A stretch of DNA of 64,000 bases, from the NCBI GenBank assembly GCA_037893245.1, contig JBAIAA010000443.1, forward strand, positions 310,001 through 374,000. The letters run 5' to 3'. Source of the stretch: Crossaster papposus (Eukaryota; Echinodermata; Asteroidea; Velatida; Solasteridae). Below the pieces are notes generated by a model. It was not told where the DNA came from. It did not search any database and saw nothing but the letters and a program-made list of their open reading frames with translations. The stretch's first letter is position 1; each line of letters starts with the position of its first letter. The position numbers were made by a program, and so were the translations under genes. This document shows, piece by piece, positions 11,976-22,108 of the stretch.

Positions 11976-12154
11976 GATACTGACAATAGGCCTCCTCAAC
12001 CTACCTACCCACCTACCTTCTTTTAGTGTTTTCTTCAAAATGAAACATGCCAGAAGGAATAATTTCACATGGAGTATAGTGTCAATAATCTTTACAAGCT
12101 ATCAAAAGGTATAATTCAGCTTGAACTTCTCTTGCTTATATTTTTGGACATCAG

Positions 12155-12260
12155 GGAAGTGGCCAGCAGTAGTGATGAGGATTCCGCTTTTGTCGTTGAG
12201 AATTCACTAACTGTCAAGGAAATCGTTGAGAAGTTGAGCAACATCTCCACATCGCAAACC
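12155..12260 (+). CDS. ATR: ATR exon 8
   Basis: Acceptor TTTTGGACATCAG and donor GTGAGT. Reads EVASSSDEDSAFVVENSLT then VKEIVEKLSNISTSQT. An acidic linker precedes a helix, fitting the human linker before the next HEAT block. Phases match both neighbours. Confidence 0.75.
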
Positions 12261-12469
12261 GTGAGTTTAGAAACTTGGAAGTTTTCTTGTTTGAAATTAA
12301 GCAAGTAGAAAGATCTTTTGCATGAAACAACTGGAAATATTTTCCATTTCCCCTGGATAGGATGCTAGTTCATCACAGAATAGTCTTCAGATACTAATTG
12401 TGACCCACTCCACAAAAAAAGTTATTATGAAATTGAGTAAATATACTTGCTCAAAGACACAATGTAGAA

Positions 12470-12545
12470 CCAGCAGGAGGATTTGAACTCCTAACCCTCT
12501 GATCATGAGCCACAATCCGTAACTACTAGGTCACACTTTCCATTT
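12470..12545 (-). repeat. tRNA-like SINE head, minus strand
   Basis: On the minus strand, GTGTGACCTAGTAGTTACGG and GGTTAGGAGTTCAAATCC resemble A and B boxes. It is not a full tRNA. It lies in the intron between ATR exons 8 and 9. Confidence 0.5.
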
Positions 12546-12941
12546 TGTTACCAGAGATGAAACTTTTCAGATTTTAATTTTAAAGCAGACTTTTTCAATT
12601 TGTTTACGAAAATTTCGATTTTTCTGACGATCTTTTCCAAATATGATTTAAAAAATAAATCTCAACATGGTGAAAAGCAAACGCAATTTCATTCTGTTTT
12701 ACCAGTCGTCGGTGCACAAATTATATTGTAGATGCACACAAGTAGGCCAAGATTGAAGTAGTTTACGGCTGGAAATAAGTGAAATTGGGCGGTGGGTGGG
12801 TTTTACTGTACATATACATTGTGCGCGCGCCCAAGATTTTGGACACCTTTTTTTGGTCAGTTTGGGCTAGTTTCATCTCTGCATCACTACAGTCATGTTT
12901 TCATTCTTCTTTCTTTTCTTTCCTTTTCTTAACGACTCTAG

Positions 12942-13269
12942 GACAGTCTTAAAGACATTTTGGAAGGAATCCGCTGTTGCCTGGAGGTTCTCCTCCGATC
13001 CTGCTGTTACCTGCTTGCTAAGACCCCACCCAAGGACATGCAGGCCAACCCACCGGACAGAACTCCGCGGTCGTCCAAAACACGCAGCAAAGGTCCACCG
13101 TTTACCAAAAACGTTTTTGCTGCATGGATGCCTCTCGAACAAATAAGAGAGCTCTGCGCCACCCTTGTGGCTGTCTTACGCAATCTGGCCAAATGCCAAG
13201 AGGTCCGAGTCGTCAAACCGCGTTACAAGAAACTCCTTGAGATTACCGGCTCTCTATTGGCTACCCAAG
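12942..13269 (+). CDS. ATR: ATR exon 9
   Basis: Long pyrimidine tract, acceptor CTAG and donor GTGAGC. Reads DSLKDILEGIRCCLEVLLRS then FTKNVFAAWMPLEQIRELC and KPRYKKLLEITGSLLATQ. Human ATR has MLEGIAVVLQLTALC followed by a basic loop here. At 328 nt it is one of the longest exons and is free of lesions. Confidence 0.85.
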
Positions 13270-13412
13270 GTGAGCGTTGTTACTCAAGATCATAATCAAT
13301 CAACCACAAAGCTCGGGATATTTTGGAATGTGAAAATAATACTTATTATTTTTACAAAAAATTATTAAAATACTAATGAAACTACATTTAAAGTGCTGTG
13401 TTTTCTTTTCAG

Positions 13413-13507
13413 ATTTGATCAAGTTACCTCTTTCCCAGCTACATACATTTGTTTGGATGCTGTCGTTGCCATGGCTACCTAAGTTTTTCTTTTCTATTTT
13501 AAATAAT
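13413..13507 (+). CDS. ATR: ATR exon 10, 3' end uncertain
   Basis: Acceptor TTTTCTTTTCAG, completing an Asp codon. Reads DLIKLPLSQLHTFVWMLSLP WLPK; human ATR has MLSLPWIYSHSDD at this point. No strong donor follows WLPK. GT at 13508 is weak but preserves phase 0 for the next exon, while GT at 13483 does not. Confidence 0.7.
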
Positions 13508-13769
13508 GTGAAATGTAGAAGGCACTTTTTAGCCAATACTGTCACTAATGCCAGGATCACCTAAGTCATGGAAACATTCCTGGAAAACCCTGGAATTGTT
13601 AAGGCTATTACAGAAAATCATGGAAAGGTCATGGAATTTTGTTTCCCACTGAACAGGGATTCTCCAAGAAAAAGTGTAAGGGAACTCTGCAATGTAATTG
13701 CAGGGCACATACAGAGTTTATAAACCTAGGGTTTGAGTTGATTTTGTAATGGTGGTTTTTTGCCTTCAG

Positions 13770-13860
13770 ATGGATTCTAACTGGCTTGATCTGAGGGTCC
13801 AAGGAGATATGACATCTCGGGAGATCGCTGAGCTGAGTTCTGCCTTGGCTGATAAGATTG
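13770..13860 (+). CDS. ATR: ATR exon 11
   Basis: Acceptor TTTTTTGCCTTCAG and donor GTAAGC. Reads MDSNWLDLRVQGDM then TSREIAELSSALADKI. Exit phase 1 matches the exon at 15012. Confidence 0.75.
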
Positions 13861-14635
13861 GTAAGCAAGCAAGCAAGCAAGTGTACCATCTTTAACATAT
13901 GATGGCATTATTAACAGAACATTAAAAATTCTATCGCAAAATTCCATCTTATGAAACATTTAGGTGTGGTACTCGCTGCTAATCAGATTTGATCCAGCCC
14001 GCCGACCCTGGCTAGTTCGGTGGTCGAGTGGTTCGAGTTCCACTCAAATGATTTTGTTTATAATAATCAGTCAGGACTACACTTTGTATAGTGTTTATAA
14101 AATATGTTATCAACGGACAAAATTAATATTGACAAAATAAAAAACCAAAATATAATTTGATTATATTTTGAGATACATTGTAAGTCCACCAGGTTCAGTG
14201 TTTTTTACAGCTTTAAATTTGAGCAGTGCGGCAGAAAATGCAAGCGTGGAGCTATACACAGTGTTTTGGATTCTAGATGCTTTGTGGTGCATTCTGAGCA
14301 TTTTCTGGCTGCTTTCCCCCGAATTTTGAGCTGAAAATGCGTGGAAACGTTTCCGACGCTGCCCCCATGCCACTATGGTAGTTAAACGGGTACTCAAGAT
14401 GAATGAATCATGGCCAAACACGAAAATTAATGAATAACAGGAACAACTTAAATGCAGCGAATGACGAACGTGTTAAAACAATTTGTCCGCGCCCATGGGC
14501 ACATAACAACAGTTTTGTAGTTATAGCCATCCGACGATGCGATTTTTTTTTTATATACTTCAATTTACAGGATATCTAGCGCAATCATTTTGATAGATGC
14601 CTAAAATCGTTTTAAATAAGTAAGATATTTCTTGA

Positions 14636-14845
14636 CCAGTTCGCGCCGGGATTATTCACCGAGCCGAGGCTCGAAACTCGATCCGACGCAGGTTCAGGCC
14701 GATTGTACCGGGAAGCACAACCATGACATTTCTGGCCTTGCTCGGTGCTGACAGACATTCGTGGCCTTACTCGTTGCGTGTTTATGCGTCATCTGTGAAT
14801 CTTGGAAAAACTTTGCGTGTATGTACGTCTTCCGGCCCAAACTGG
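14636..14845. mobile_element. piggyBac-type MITE, family CCAGTTCGCGCC, copy 2
   Basis: Ends CCAGTTCGCGCCGGG and CGGCCCAAACTGG. The right flank is TTAA; the left flank has mutated to TTGA. Shorter than copy 1 through small internal deletions. Confidence 0.82.
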
Positions 14846-15011
14846 TTAATAATTTGGTAGTAAAACTTGTCGATATCTGCAAATGGTGCGTCCTACCTTT
14901 AAAAGGGTGCATGTCTTATCAGTCCCTTTGGTCCATTTTTAGATGGCCATCGTTTGTTTCGTTGGTGGTGTCTCACTGAAAATCTCCTGAAATGTACGTG
15001 TCATTTTTCAG

Positions 15012-15106
15012 ATGAGGACATGGAGTGTCTGTTTCTTCACAATCTTGCGCTGTTTCCAAAGGAAATTGCATCCAAGTGGAGAACACATGTCTTCAAAGAC
15101 GCTGTT
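15012..15106 (+). CDS. ATR: ATR exon 12
   Basis: Acceptor CATTTTTCAG and donor GTAAGT. Reads DEDMECLFLHNLALFPKEI then ASKWRTHVFKDAV; human has CVFLLTLFPRRIFLEWRTAVY. Phases are correct on both sides. Confidence 0.9.
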
Positions 15107-15555
15107 GTAAGTAACTAAACTCAAAAATTTGAACGAATTCGCTGTGCAAATTCGCAGGTCGAGAGGGTGACATTTTTGGTCAAAATTAGACCAGTTTTTG
15201 TTTCATCTTTTCCCGGGAATGGTAAGACATTAGGTTGATTTCCTAAAAACCATATGTTTGAAATAGGATAAATAAACAGTCAAAAACATAATATTTTGGG
15301 GCATTTTAGGACATAGACATAGTGCCCCTTTAAGACCACCTACCTTACAGGATTTCAACCAATTGGTAAATTGTCTCAAAACCGCAAAATTGCGCCCCAA
15401 CCGAAGAATGGCGTATCACTGTTAAATGGCCCTGTCACATACCGCGCTTCGTAACGTCGCCCTATCTCAGGCTCTCAATGTTAACAAATCATTTTAAGTG
15501 ATTCCAAGTGATCGCTGACCCATAAGCTGTCTACCCACTAATACCCCCTTCACTT

Positions 15556-16521
15556 ACACAGGTTTTCTTTTTAGAAGTCCTTACGGATCGCACTAATTCA
15601 CATATCTTTCACAAATCCTTACGATTTGGCCACTTTTGCGACTGATTTAAATTTATTACGAGTTATTGCGATGTATTTACGTCAAAATTCTACGGGTTGT
15701 TACGAGTTGTCACAGATAACTACAACCAACTTAATAGCATTTTACGAGCTTTTTACGGTTTGTAACGAGTATATTACGGATTGTTACTATTCATCAAAGC
15801 TTTTACGTGTTAGTTATGACCTGTTCACGTGTTGTTACGAATAGTTACAAGTTAGTTACGAGTTACTTACGAGTATTTACAAGTCCTCAGGATTTTTTGC
15901 CAAAAAAGATATAAATCCAGCAAATCTCAATGTATCATCGAAGACAACTGATGAAGTGTTCAATTTTGCAGCTTTTATACCTTTCCCCAAAGTGTAAACA
16001 ATACGTAAGAATACGTAAAGTGTACGTATCTATTCGTAAGTACTCGTAACTACACGTAAAGTGCTCTTAATAACTCAGAACAATCCGTAAAGCCATCGTA
16101 ACACGACCCGAATGAAATCGTAAACAACACGTAAGCACTCGTAATAATCTGTAAATAATCCGTAAACAAATTGTAAACTAACCGTAACAAATCGTTACAA
16201 ATGTTGTTACGAATCATTTACGGATTCTTGCGAGCAGTTTACGGATAGTTACGTGTTGTTGCAAGCGGTTTACAATACTCACGGGTTGTTACGAGCTATT
16301 TACAAGTTATTTACAGAAAAATCAATCTGTAGACAATCGTAATAAGATTTTTGACCTGTCAAAAAATTTGCCTCTCCTTTCACGGATTCTTAATTAAGAG
16401 TGTCTGCGAGTTGTTGCGAGTTGTGACAAGTTATTTTCGGATACCAGCGAGTTATTTACGGATGCTTGTGATTGACTACGAGTTGGCAATCCGTAAGGAC
16501 TGGTAAGAAAAATCAGTGTAG
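15556..16521. mobile_element. Inverted-repeat element filled with TTACG / CGTAA motifs
   Basis: Ends read ACACAGGTTTTCTTTTTAGA..GTCCTTACGGAT and, inverted, ACACTGATTTTTCTTACC..GTCCTTACGGAT. The interior is almost entirely degenerate TTACGAGT-like words. They run in one orientation in ~15600-15890, in the opposite orientation in ~15980-16195, and flip again after 16200. No open frame of interest. Target duplication is not clear. It lies in the ATR intron before exon 13. Confidence 0.7.
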
Positions 16522-16611
16522 TTTTTCTATAAAATAAACCAAAATGCCAGCATAAGCATAACTTCCATTACTTCCAATGATCTTTTAAGCCCTGTGATTT
16601 TGTCTTGACAG

Positions 16612-16712
16612 GGGAGTGCCAAGACGTCAGTTCGCGTTGCTGCAGTCAATGCGTTCCCCTTCCTCCACAATCTGGGAGCCAACTCTCTGCATCTTCTGTA
16701 CGATCACTTCCA
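16612..16712 (+). CDS. ATR: ATR exon 13
   Basis: Acceptor TTTTGTCTTGACAG and donor GTAAGT. Reads SAKTSVRVAAVNAFPFLHNL then GANSLHLLYDHF, a typical HEAT-type helix pair. The human counterpart has HEVIRASCVSGFFILLQ. It starts in phase 0 and leaves in phase 2. Confidence 0.9.
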
Positions 16713-16841
16713 GTAAGTTGGTCACGTCATCGAACCTGAATCATTTATTACATTTAAAATATAAAAATCTCCGTTCACCGAAAGTAGTGCTTGGTTGCAG
16801 TGCCTGCTGCTATATTTGAACCAGCCACTCAAACGAGTAAG

Positions 16842-16980
16842 CTTGATGGTCGAGTGGTAAGACCTCTGCACTATAAGCAGGTGGAATGGGTTCGAATCCT
16901 ACCCTAATTAACTTGTGAATAGTTTTTCTTGCCTCCTCTTTGGACAAAAACTGAGTATACAGTGTCCATAAAAATAACGC
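16842..16980 (+). repeat. tRNA-derived SINE, family B copy
   Basis: Shares GATGGTCGAGTGGTAAGAC and ATGGGTTCGAATCC with the copy at 5836, plus the 'gagtatacagt' tail. It sits between two ATR exons. Confidence 0.7.
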
Positions 16981-17029
16981 TTTTCAACATTATCTGGGTA
17001 ACTTATTTCTTGTATTGACCTTTGTACAG

Positions 17030-17128
17030 TGATATGCTCAAGGACAAGTCTACCATTGTCTTGGAGGAACTTGGCCGCACCGTCGGGACCGTTTCCTGCG
17101 TCGTCTGCAAAAAAGTCGAACCTCACAG
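17030..17128 (+). CDS. ATR: ATR exon 14
   Basis: Acceptor CCTTTGTACAG and donor GTAGGA. Reads DMLKDKSTIVLEELGRTVGT then VSCVVCKKVEPH; human has KVKDDSDIVKKEFASILGQL. It leaves in phase 2, but exon 15 needs a preceding phase 1. At least one exon (~50 residues in human) is therefore missing in 17129-19086. Confidence 0.88.
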
Positions 17129-17159
17129 GTAGGATGATGCTGGAGTTAAGTCTGTCACC

Positions 17160-17315
17160 GATTCCATCTTAAATCCATTAAAGTCCATCACAAGTCGCTC
17201 TGAAGTCCTTGTCGTGTCTGTCACAATTCCTTGTCATGTCTGTCACAAGTCCATTGCAAGTCCATTGCGACGGACTAGCGACTGTCGCTTGTCTGTCGCT
17301 TGTCTGTCGCAACAT
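17160..17315. repeat. Degenerate AAGTCC / GTCTGTCGC short repeats
   Basis: Clustered words such as CACAAGTCC, GTCCATTGC and GTCTGTCGC. The vocabulary resembles the inverted-repeat element at 51073-51295, so this may be a decayed member of the same family. Confidence 0.45.
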
Positions 17316-17933
17316 TGTGGGGATCACTAAATGAGAAAAAAGATATTGACAATTTGGGAGACTGCAAACACATGGCAAGATAGCTCAGTTCACTTTAAAA
17401 TTTATATTTTTTGAAAGCTCAAATCTGTTATGGCCCTATAGCCAAATATCTTTCTCATGACTTACTCTGACTGTGTGCCAAATGTCATGCTTTTTTGCAT
17501 TAAGTAAACAATTCTATCATATTTTTGCACCAATCTGCCCGACTATATCTCTAGAACGCCAACAGAACTGCTGACCCACTAACTGCAAAGAGTCTGTCTA
17601 GCACCCTGACTCTTCAATGCCATACCTGTGAGCAGAGCACATTCGGTTCAGTAGCCAGTGATTCGGCACCTAGTGAGAGTCTACCGTTGGCTGTCGTCGT
17701 ACCGTACTTTGTATTACTCTCAAACAAAGTCTCTGTCAAACAGGGTAAAGCTAGTGTTCTTTAATGTTTCTTTCCAATGTAGAAATTGTTTTATGCCCAT
17801 GACTCGTGAAACTACAGCTTGACAGGTATACGTGTTCGCCTTCAAAAACATGAATTACAGAATGTATGATTTGGTTACGAAAGGATTGTAAGTGATCTGA
17901 AGGTCTCATAGGTTTCAACTCCCTAGGAATGCT

Positions 17934-18189
17934 GGGCCCGATTTCATAAAAGTCATCGTAACTTACGATTCATTGCAGCCCCGCGACGCGTCGTATCCCT
18001 TCCATGCGTCGCAGCTGCGACGTGTCCTAAAATTCATTTCACGAAAAAAACATTGTACGTGCGACGCGTTGTAGGTGTAGTTATAGCTCAAAATGACCGT
18101 GAAATGCGTTGTACGACGCGTCACGAGAAGCAACCAGTACACTTTGTAAATTGAGCTCCGACATGTCGCAGAGCTTTATGAAATCGGGT
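17934..18189. mobile_element. MITE, family GGGCCCGATTTC, copy 1
   Basis: Ends GGGCCCGATTTCATAAAA and TTTATGAAATCGGGTGC. The interior consists of repeated GCGACGCGTCG-like palindromic words. Similar ends are seen at 55274-55936 and 63363-63614. Confidence 0.7.
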
Positions 18190-18727
18190 GCTGGTGTACA
18201 TAAGGGGCATTCCAGGAGGTTGGTACACAAAGTGTGAAATTTTGCTACATTTCTAGTTACATGCCATCTACACTCCGACTAAATGTTTAAAAATTTTATT
18301 CCTGATGTCGGACTGAATTTGTTGGACTGAGTTGGGCTGAGATTTGTACCATTCGAACAATAGTGTGTTGAGTTTTACCGTCGTGAGAGACGCGAAAGTG
18401 CACAGACTCGGATTATCGGTACAGAACAACAGATTTATTATTCCTGGCGATCGGACACAGGTCCGACCAGTTCAAAGTCAGAACAGCAACTCTCTCATTC
18501 GCATCTTGTACAATGTACTTATTCAATATGTATTTACAAGTGGAATAAAAAGACCAAACATTCCAATCATAATATTTACAATAGAATTCTATAAAAACAC
18601 GAAATAAGGTAGCGTGTAGCGTGGCAAAACAATAATACGCACTCCGCCAAAAAAGGGCGCTAGCGCGACCAAACAAGTTCGCATTGTTTACACAAGGTTC
18701 TAAATCACGCACAGCATGCAATGCATG

Positions 18728-18762
18728 CAATGTACATGTACATGTACATGTACATGTACATC
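18728..18762. repeat. (ATGTAC)n simple repeat
   Basis: A short perfect run of the hexanucleotide ACATGT/ATGTAC. The same word is scattered through the window. Confidence 0.85.
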
Positions 18763-19086
18763 GTCAATGCAAGCAGGCGCTCGACGTCCCACAGCGCAAA
18801 CGCGTACAGACCATCGCAATGCGTATTATCAGGTAATCTTCTACAGATAATCAATAACTAATGATCAATACTCAATAAATGTCATGTAATTTTACAACAA
18901 TAGTTTACTGAGAAATTAAATATCATGACGAATTTAGGATTCCCGTGTAACAGGGGACGCCATGTCTTTTTGACTCTATATATTTTTATAAGGTTATTGT
19001 AAATAAATTACAAGGGATGTGTTGAAAAAAAGCAGGTGTTGCTGGTCAGATCTATTCATTTATGCATTGTTTAATTCTTTTGGCAG

Positions 19087-19219
19087 CTTTTTTGAGGAGT
19101 TTCCCTCAGCTATTCAACCATCTGGATCTGTTGAGACCAAACACAGCCGTGACTAACTTCCTGATCTCCTGTTTGGACTTGATTGAAAATAAGAAGTACG
19201 ACCTCAGACTGGAGTTCAG
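19087..19219 (+). CDS. ATR: ATR exon 15
   Basis: Acceptor TTCTTTTGGCAG and donor GTAAAC. Reads FLRSFPQLFNHLDLLRPN then TNFLISCLDLIENKKYDL; human has DNLHHLCKHLDFREDETDV. Its last two bases AG join the T of the exon at 25844 to give EFSKTMKYL, matching human AFSGNIKHIL. The retrotransposon lies entirely inside this intron. Confidence 0.9.
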
Positions 19220-19594
19220 GTAAACAACAATTATTATACTCCCCCCCCCCCCCCCCCTCCCCTACTTGTTAAAAAAGGGGGTTCAGGTAATACAATAATA
19301 GATTAAACCCCCTTTTAAAATCAGATTGTATCAGGGGTGTGCATTTACGAGTAGTTTGGCTGTATTCGTTATTTGCTATTGTAACGGACCGAGCGTTCTA
19401 AAAAGGGTGGGGCGCCACCCATATGAGTAACGACTTAAATGAAATACAATACGGAAAACATACTATGGCACAGGAACAGTATGTGGAGGGCCCTCCAGGC
19501 AATATATGTGCAATTTATTATTGATTATAAATGATTCAATTATTATTATACATGTGGTTTGACCCAAACGAAGAAACATATACCATTACTAATA

Positions 19595-19960
19595 CAGTCA
19601 AACCTTGATATAGCGGTGCCGGTTTTTGTGGCCACTATACGCAAGTGGCCACTATAGCAAAATGTACACATGTACACACACCCATACATGTAGATGTATG
19701 AAGTCCAGGAACCAAACAACAGGGGAGATTTCAAAGTCAACAGAGGGCGCACTTCATTTCTGCGGCCGGAGTACACAGGTTTCACGGCAATGTAATTGTA
19801 CACATTTTATTTGCTGTGGGCTAATATGGGTTGGCCACTGGCCGCGTTACGCAGTGGCCGCATTAGCAGAAATGGTTATGGTATGTTTATGCAAGAATCA
19901 AACTGGGACCAAGCAAAGGTGGCCGCTGTATCAAGGTGGCCGCAATGGCAGGTTTGACTG
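19595..19960. mobile_element. TA-flanked MITE, CAGTCAAACCT ends
   Basis: Ends CAGTCAAACCTTGATATAGC and AGGTTTGACTG, flanked by TA on both sides, as for Tc1/mariner elements. The interior repeats GTGGCCACTATA and GTGGCCGC words in both orientations. No transposase. Confidence 0.75.
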
Positions 19961-20311
19961 TACAAGCAAAATAAAGTTACAATATGTTCTAGAAAGAAGG
20001 TGCTGGAGGCTGGAGTAACGGCCCAAAATGGCACGAAAATATACTAAAAAGAAGTGATGCCAAAATTTAAACAGGAGAGGACAAAATGAAACAACAAAAT
20101 CAAAGAGACTTATCTGAAAAATTAAACTCCTCTCCTGTAGGTGTTCCCCAGACCCAGTACAAACTAAAATGACCACACCTCAACCTCCAACACAACACTT
20201 TTATATCTGTCCCTTTCCCGCTTGACTAGATTTCAAACGAAAGTATGTGACCCCACAAAACTATTTCGTAAATGGGTGGGATTAGAACCCACGCCATCAA
20301 AATGACATAAT

Positions 20312-20417
20312 ATATGCAAATCTAAATAACCAACTACTAGTCCAGGCAGACCTAGCCAAGATTAAGATTCCTGTCAACCTCTAATCCAGTCAACGCTAAC
20401 AACAAGCATTTGTTACA
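20312..20417 (-). repeat. 5' part of the 3' LTR (Ty3/gypsy element)
   Basis: On the minus strand it begins TGTAACAAATGCTTG and is preceded by a purine-rich tract (GGTGGAGGG), as expected for a polypurine tract before a 3' LTR. It matches 25739-25824 except for a 20-bp segment missing there. The outer end of this LTR, to the left, could not be fixed. Confidence 0.7.
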
Positions 20418-20990
20418 ACTACCCTCCACCAAGTGAAGACACGTCCCGTGTCTTAATTCATAATTTTTGAACACGATTTGTATATTAAATTATTTATATA
20501 TATATATATATTTTCTTTAAGCCCATTAAAATATCAACGACATCTTATATACCAATATAACCAGGGAATTCAAATATACCAAAATTTTTCCAAAACTCAA
20601 ACTCGTCAAAACTCCTCTTTTTTTTAAAGATGACATCTCATAATTCAAAATTTGTAATTTAACTTGTAATCAAAATACCAGCCCTTACATTCGTTTTGTT
20701 CACACAGTTTTTGTTTTGTTTTCCTTTTTTTTTCCTTTTTTTTTAAAAACTACATCCAAATCCATAATGAAGATTAAAATTTATCCCCCCCTTAAATACT
20801 AATCTAAATTATGACATCCAATGTATAAAAACATTAACAGAAAATCAACCAAGCAAAAGATAAGACCCTTTAGTTCCAGGCAAATTAACATTCACGCTGA
20901 TTATATTATGTTATGACTATAACCACGTTTCCTGATGCGACAATTTGTGTGTGTGTACCCTCCACCAAAACTTGTAAGAGTTCAGTATAT

Positions 20991-21473
20991 TCAGGTCACA
21001 AAGTCCCTCATCCAGACTGGGTGGTGTTGTATCCTGCCACTGCGTGTCACTCTTGGGCCTTTTTCAGGTATAACCCCAGCATTAACAGGAATTGCAAAAG
21101 CACTGCTCCCATGGGTACTATCAGGCACATAAACCACAGTATCCAGTTTTGGATCCATATCAGTATGAAAGCTACCTTCAGGTCTAGTGGCAGCGTCGTC
21201 GTACTCTCGGATGACTTGATCAGGGTCATCAGTAGCTCGTCGTTCATTCTGGCGTGGCATCTCTCCGTCGGAGGCATGCAATCCGACGGGGTACTCCCCA
21301 GGATCCTCAAGTTCATCCTCTTGCTGAACACACGGCTTGAGCCGGTCGTAATGCACCACTTGTCGTTGCTTTGAGACATTGGGAACTTTGATGAGGTAGT
21401 TGGCGTCAGAATATTTCTTTAATATTGTGCACGGCCCTTTCCAATGGCAGCGAAGCTTAGGACTTAATCCCAC
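20991..21473 (-). pseudogene. Integrase C-terminal fragment
   Basis: Reads LSPKLRCHWKGPCTILKK then VVHYDRLKPC, the typical end of Ty3/gypsy integrase (GPY/F-type module). It is in a different frame from the integrase core at 21464-22096. The connecting region is shortened, so a deletion and frameshift separate them. Confidence 0.85.
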
Positions 21474-22096
21474 ATACCAGTCGAATGTTGGCGGGCTACC
21501 TCAAAGGCATTTTCAAGCTTGTCATGGACACGCATGGCATACGTCCTTGGATCTTTAGCTGGTGCATTGGGTAAGGGACCTGCAAGAATATCTAAAGGCA
21601 AATTTACCTCACGACCAAACATGAGGCTATTAGGTGTTGCCCCTGTTGTTTCCTGTTGGGAAGCTCGATAAGCCATAAGTACAAACGGTAAATGTACATC
21701 CCAGTCAGTCTGATCATCCTTACAATACATACTTAGCATAGACTCTAGGGTTCTATTAAATCGTTCCACTAAACCATCGGATTGTGGGTATGCCGTTGTT
21801 CTGGTCTTATTTATATCCAATAATTTACACAAATGGCCAAATAAATTTGATTCAAAATTCGACCCCTGATCACTATGGATTTGGATGGGTACTCCATATC
21901 TACAAATGAACTCATTGACTAATACATTTGCTACTGTTTCAGCTTGTTGGTTGGGGAGTGCATACGCTTCAGCCCATTTTGTAAAGTAGTCCATTATGAC
22001 TAGAATATATCTATTGCCGTTATGGGTGAGAGGCAACGGACCAATTACATCCAAAGCAATGCGCTGAAATGGCGCGCCGACCGGAGCTAAGCACAA
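21464..22096 (-). pseudogene. Ty3/gypsy integrase catalytic core
   Basis: Contains the first Asp in ALDVIGPLP, the second in HSDQGSNFES and the Glu in GLVERFNRTL, the DDE triad of retroviral-type integrases that join cDNA to target DNA. It continues in the same frame as the pol reading frame upstream, separated only by one TAG codon at 22109-22111. The frame breaks again at 21464. Confidence 0.92.
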
Positions 22097-22108
22097 CGCT
22101 GCTCTAGG

